The position numbers and the translations under genes are program-made. Below the pieces are notes generated by a model. It made no database searches. It saw only the letters and a program-made list of their open reading frames with translations, and was not told where the DNA came from. From Clostridia bacterium (GTDB lineage Bacteria > Bacillota > Clostridia > Oscillospirales > CAG-382), in assembly GCA_017938055.1 (NCBI GenBank), contig JAGBCG010000261.1, positions 1 to 8,146 of the forward strand: a stretch of 8,146 nt of DNA, given 5' to 3'. Positions 6,869 to 8,146 of the stretch are shown here, piece by piece. Position 1 is the stretch's first letter; each line of letters starts with the position of its first letter.

Positions 6869-7090
6869 ATAACCAAAATAACATGATTGTATAATATGCA
6901 GCTGGAAAATTTAATTTCAATTTCGAGATTTTTTATAAAAAAGGTAACATATCAAAATCGTGGTCATATTATATATTAATGGAGATTGCGTAATGATTTT
7001 CATGCAGAAACATATTACATAAACAGTTGTTTGTTAAAAAAATGTCGTTCACAGAATATTTTTTATAAATTATTAATTTACTATTGAATT

Positions 7091-7119
7091 TTGTGTCAAA
7101 TTTTAATAAAATACATAAT
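7091..7119 (+). promoter_or_regulatory. Putative promoter of the MgtC/SapB gene
   Basis: TTGTGT (7091-7096) and CATAAT (7114-7119) are separated by 17 bases, with an expected start point about 20 bases before the start codon. TATACT at 7120-7125 is an alternative -10 box. The match is moderate and the surrounding bases are AT-rich. Confidence 0.4.
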
Positions 7120-7133
7120 TATACTATAGAAAA

Positions 7134-7138
7134 GGAGG
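7134..7138 (+). promoter_or_regulatory. Ribosome binding site of the MgtC/SapB gene
   Basis: ggagg within aaaggaggaa. It is 7 bases from TTG 7146 and only 4 from GTG 7143, so spacing slightly favours TTG, while start-codon preference favours GTG. The two readings differ by one residue. Confidence 0.65.
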
Positions 7139-7145
7139 AACGGTG

Positions 7146-7841
7146 TTGAATTTTCTTGAATTTTCGATGTTCGACCTTGAGTGTATCATAAGAATTCTCA
7201 TTGCTTCAATCTGCGGTGCACTTGTAGGTATCGAAAGAAAGGTAAGACTCAAGGATGCTGGAATAAGAACACATCTTGTTGTGGCACTAGGCTCTGCAAT
7301 GTTCATGATTGTTTCAAAGTACGGTTTTGAAGACATGATTCAAAGATCACTTGAAATTGGCGATGAGGTTATCAAGATGGATCCCACACGTGTAGCTTCT
7401 ACCATAGTTACGGGAATAGGTTTTCTTGGTGCAGGAACAATCTTCGTTCGCAGAAATGCCATTAATGGTCTTACAACTGCAGCAGGACTCTGGTCAACGG
7501 CGGCTGTTGGTATGGCGATTGGTGCGGGACAGTACATAGTAGGACTTGCGTGTACGCTGATACTTGTTTTGTTCCAGTGGTTTTTACATACCACAAAGAT
7601 TATCAACAGAACGTCAATATCAATTATGACCTTCAAGGTTGCTGTTTGTGAAAAGCCCATAGAAAAGCTCAGAGCAATTCTTGAACAGGAAAATATTGTT
7701 GTTAAAGATGTCAGCTTTGAGAAGATTTCCGTAAACGAGTGCAGAATTGTGTGTGTTGTAAAAAGACCATCAAATCTGTCCCATATTGAGCTTTCTGACA
7801 GGCTTTGCTCAAATGATTTTATACTAGGTTTTGAGTTTTAG
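7146..7841 (+). CDS. MgtC/SapB-family inner membrane protein
   Basis: A small integral membrane protein, 231 residues from TTG 7146 (232 from GTG 7143), the usual family length. The N-terminal membrane domain has about five hydrophobic segments (roughly 12-28, 43-57, 83-101, 110-127, 129-148) and all the family marks: GALVGIERK (24-32), KDAGIRTH (36-43), DPTRVAS (79-85), GIGFLGAGTI (90-99) and GLTTAAGLW (108-116). The C-terminal part, about 155-231, is soluble with an alternating strand and helix pattern that fits the ACT-like tail of MgtC proteins. In Salmonella, MgtC supports survival in macrophages and at low Mg2+ by acting on the F-ATP synthase. In Firmicutes the role is largely unknown, so no virulence role should be assumed. 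It is a single-gene unit with its own terminator and has no Mg2+ transporter gene beside it. Confidence 0.92.
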   Translation: MNFLEFSMFDLECIIRILIASICGALVGIERKVRLKDAGIRTHLVVALGSAMFMIVSKYGFEDMIQRSLEIGDEVIKMDPTRVASTIVTGIGFLGAGTIFVRRNAINGLTTAAGLWSTAAVGMAIGAGQYIVGLACTLILVLFQWFLHTTKIINRTSISIMTFKVAVCEKPIEKLRAILEQENIVVKDVSFEKISVNECRIVCVVKRPSNLSHIELSDRLCSNDFILGFEF

Positions 7842-7880
7842 AGAGGAATCGCTGTGTGCGGTTCCTTTTGTGCGTTTTTT
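7842..7880 (+). terminator. Rho-independent terminator of the MgtC/SapB gene
   Basis: aggaatcgc (7844-7852) pairs with gcggttcct (7858-7866) through nine positions, one of them G-U, around a tgtgt loop. It is followed by tttt and, ten bases on, a six-T run. The stem starts three bases after the stop codon. Confidence 0.85.
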
Positions 7881-7914
7881 AGGTCTTTTTTTCAACCAAA
7901 TTCTGCATATTTTG

Positions 7915-7943
7915 TTGACTTTTGTTTTATTGTGTGATATAGT
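7915..7943 (+). promoter_or_regulatory. Sigma-A-type promoter of purE
   Basis: TTGACT (7915-7920) and TATAGT (7938-7943) are separated by exactly 17 bases, each box one base off consensus. The start point is expected near 7950, giving a leader of about 57 bases, too short for a purine riboswitch with an expression platform. Confidence 0.8.
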
Positions 7944-7950
7944 ATATGAT

Positions 7951-7964
7951 GTATATTGTTATAC
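7951..7964 (+). promoter_or_regulatory. Short inverted repeat at the purE transcription start
   Basis: GTATA (7951-7955), ttgt, TATAC (7960-7964) form a perfect 5-4-5 inverted repeat right at the expected start point. It may be a weak operator or chance in AT-rich DNA; I do not recognise it as a known purine-regulator box. Confidence 0.25.
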
Positions 7965-8006
7965 TTGTGTTTAAATTTAATTTTTTTATATACTATGGAG
8001 GATTCT

Positions 8007-8146
8007 ATGAAAAAAGTAGGCATTATTATGGGCAGCGACAGCGACCTGCCCATCATCCAGAAGGCTACCGACACGCTGAAGGGGCTGGGCGTTCCTTACG
8101 AGGTGCACATCTACTCTGCTCACCGCACTCCCGAGCAGGCGCGGGA
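8007..8146 (+). CDS. purE: N5-carboxyaminoimidazole ribonucleotide mutase PurE (3' partial)
   Basis: PurE turns N5-carboxyaminoimidazole ribonucleotide into 4-carboxyaminoimidazole ribonucleotide in de novo purine synthesis, in the cytoplasm. Only the first 46 codons are present, about a quarter of the usual 160-170 residues; the rest lies beyond the window. The N-terminus has the nucleotide-binding MGSDSD (8-13) and the active-site SAHRTP (37-42), whose histidine matches catalytic H45 of E. coli PurE. RBS ggagg (7997-8001) lies 5 bases before ATG 8007. purE often heads a purine operon, and its own promoter here fits that. After codon 8 the codon use is far more GC-rich than in any other gene of the window (Leu all CTG, Arg CGC/CGG, mostly C- or G-ending). 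Confidence 0.95.
   Translation, partial: MKKVGIIMGSDSDLPIIQKATDTLKGLGVPYEVHIYSAHRTPEQAR

Larger units (their letters stand above)
6869..7142 (+). other. AT-rich spacer before the MgtC/SapB gene
   Basis: Very AT-rich sequence with no long open frame on either strand and no riboswitch that I recognise; in particular I see no M-box magnesium riboswitch pattern. A weak promoter-like pair, GTAACA (6944-6949) and TATTAT (6967-6972) at 17 bases, precedes a 9-codon open frame at 6993-7022 (MIFMQKHIT) with ggag at 6981-6984. That is either a leader peptide or chance. The likely main promoter of the downstream gene lies near the end of the spacer. Confidence 0.5.

Noticed and set aside
6869..7130. Possible Mg2+-sensing riboswitch (M-box) before the MgtC-family gene
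   Set aside because: The stretch lacks the conserved GC-containing helices of the M-box and has no clear expression-platform hairpin next to the gene.
7340..7660. 106-codon minus-strand open frame inside the MgtC/SapB gene
   Set aside because: It overlaps fully with a well-supported gene and has no ribosome binding site or recognisable motif.

Overview
The window looks like a chromosomal segment of a low-GC Firmicute, probably an anaerobic clostridial-type gut bacterium. This rests on strong AGGAGG-type ribosome binding sites, AT-rich spacers, TTG/GTG starts on membrane proteins, a perfect CIRCE operator before groES-groEL, and gene types (YpsC-like THUMP methyltransferase, PHP-type histidinol-phosphatase, PutP, MgtC/SapB) common in that group. 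The genus cannot be fixed from this sequence alone. All nine supported genes are on the + strand, but they form several short transcription units rather than one operon.

Layout: (1) 2-214 is the tail of a membrane protein that begins outside the window, closed by a hairpin terminator. (2) 270-1397 is a THUMP-domain rRNA methyltransferase. (3) 1489-3582 is the heat-shock unit: sigma-A-like promoter, CIRCE, groES, groEL and terminator. (4) 3613-4392 is a PHP-family histidinol-phosphatase-like enzyme starting 30 bases after the groEL terminator. (5) 4431-5099 is a TetR-family regulator with an inverted repeat over its own -35 box. (6) 5221-6868 is a PutP-type sodium/proline symporter with its own promoter, a 14-bp palindrome over the -10 and start region, and a strong terminator. 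(7) 7146-7880 is an MgtC/SapB membrane protein with terminator, preceded by a 313-base AT-rich spacer. (8) 7915-8146 is a promoter and the first 46 codons of purE, which runs out of the window.

Most of this is housekeeping: chaperonin, rRNA modification, histidine and purine synthesis, proline uptake. The one plausible local circuit is the TetR regulator with the adjacent PutP symporter: each has a symmetric element on its promoter, and a 12-base word over the tetR -35 region recurs in inverted orientation upstream of putP. The most striking anomaly is compositional. purE switches within its first ten codons to GC-rich codon use (about 84% GC at third positions over codons 9-46, against about 20% in the first 40 codons of groEL after ATG). 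I found no CRISPR array, insertion sequence, phage gene, RNA gene or convincing new biological system.
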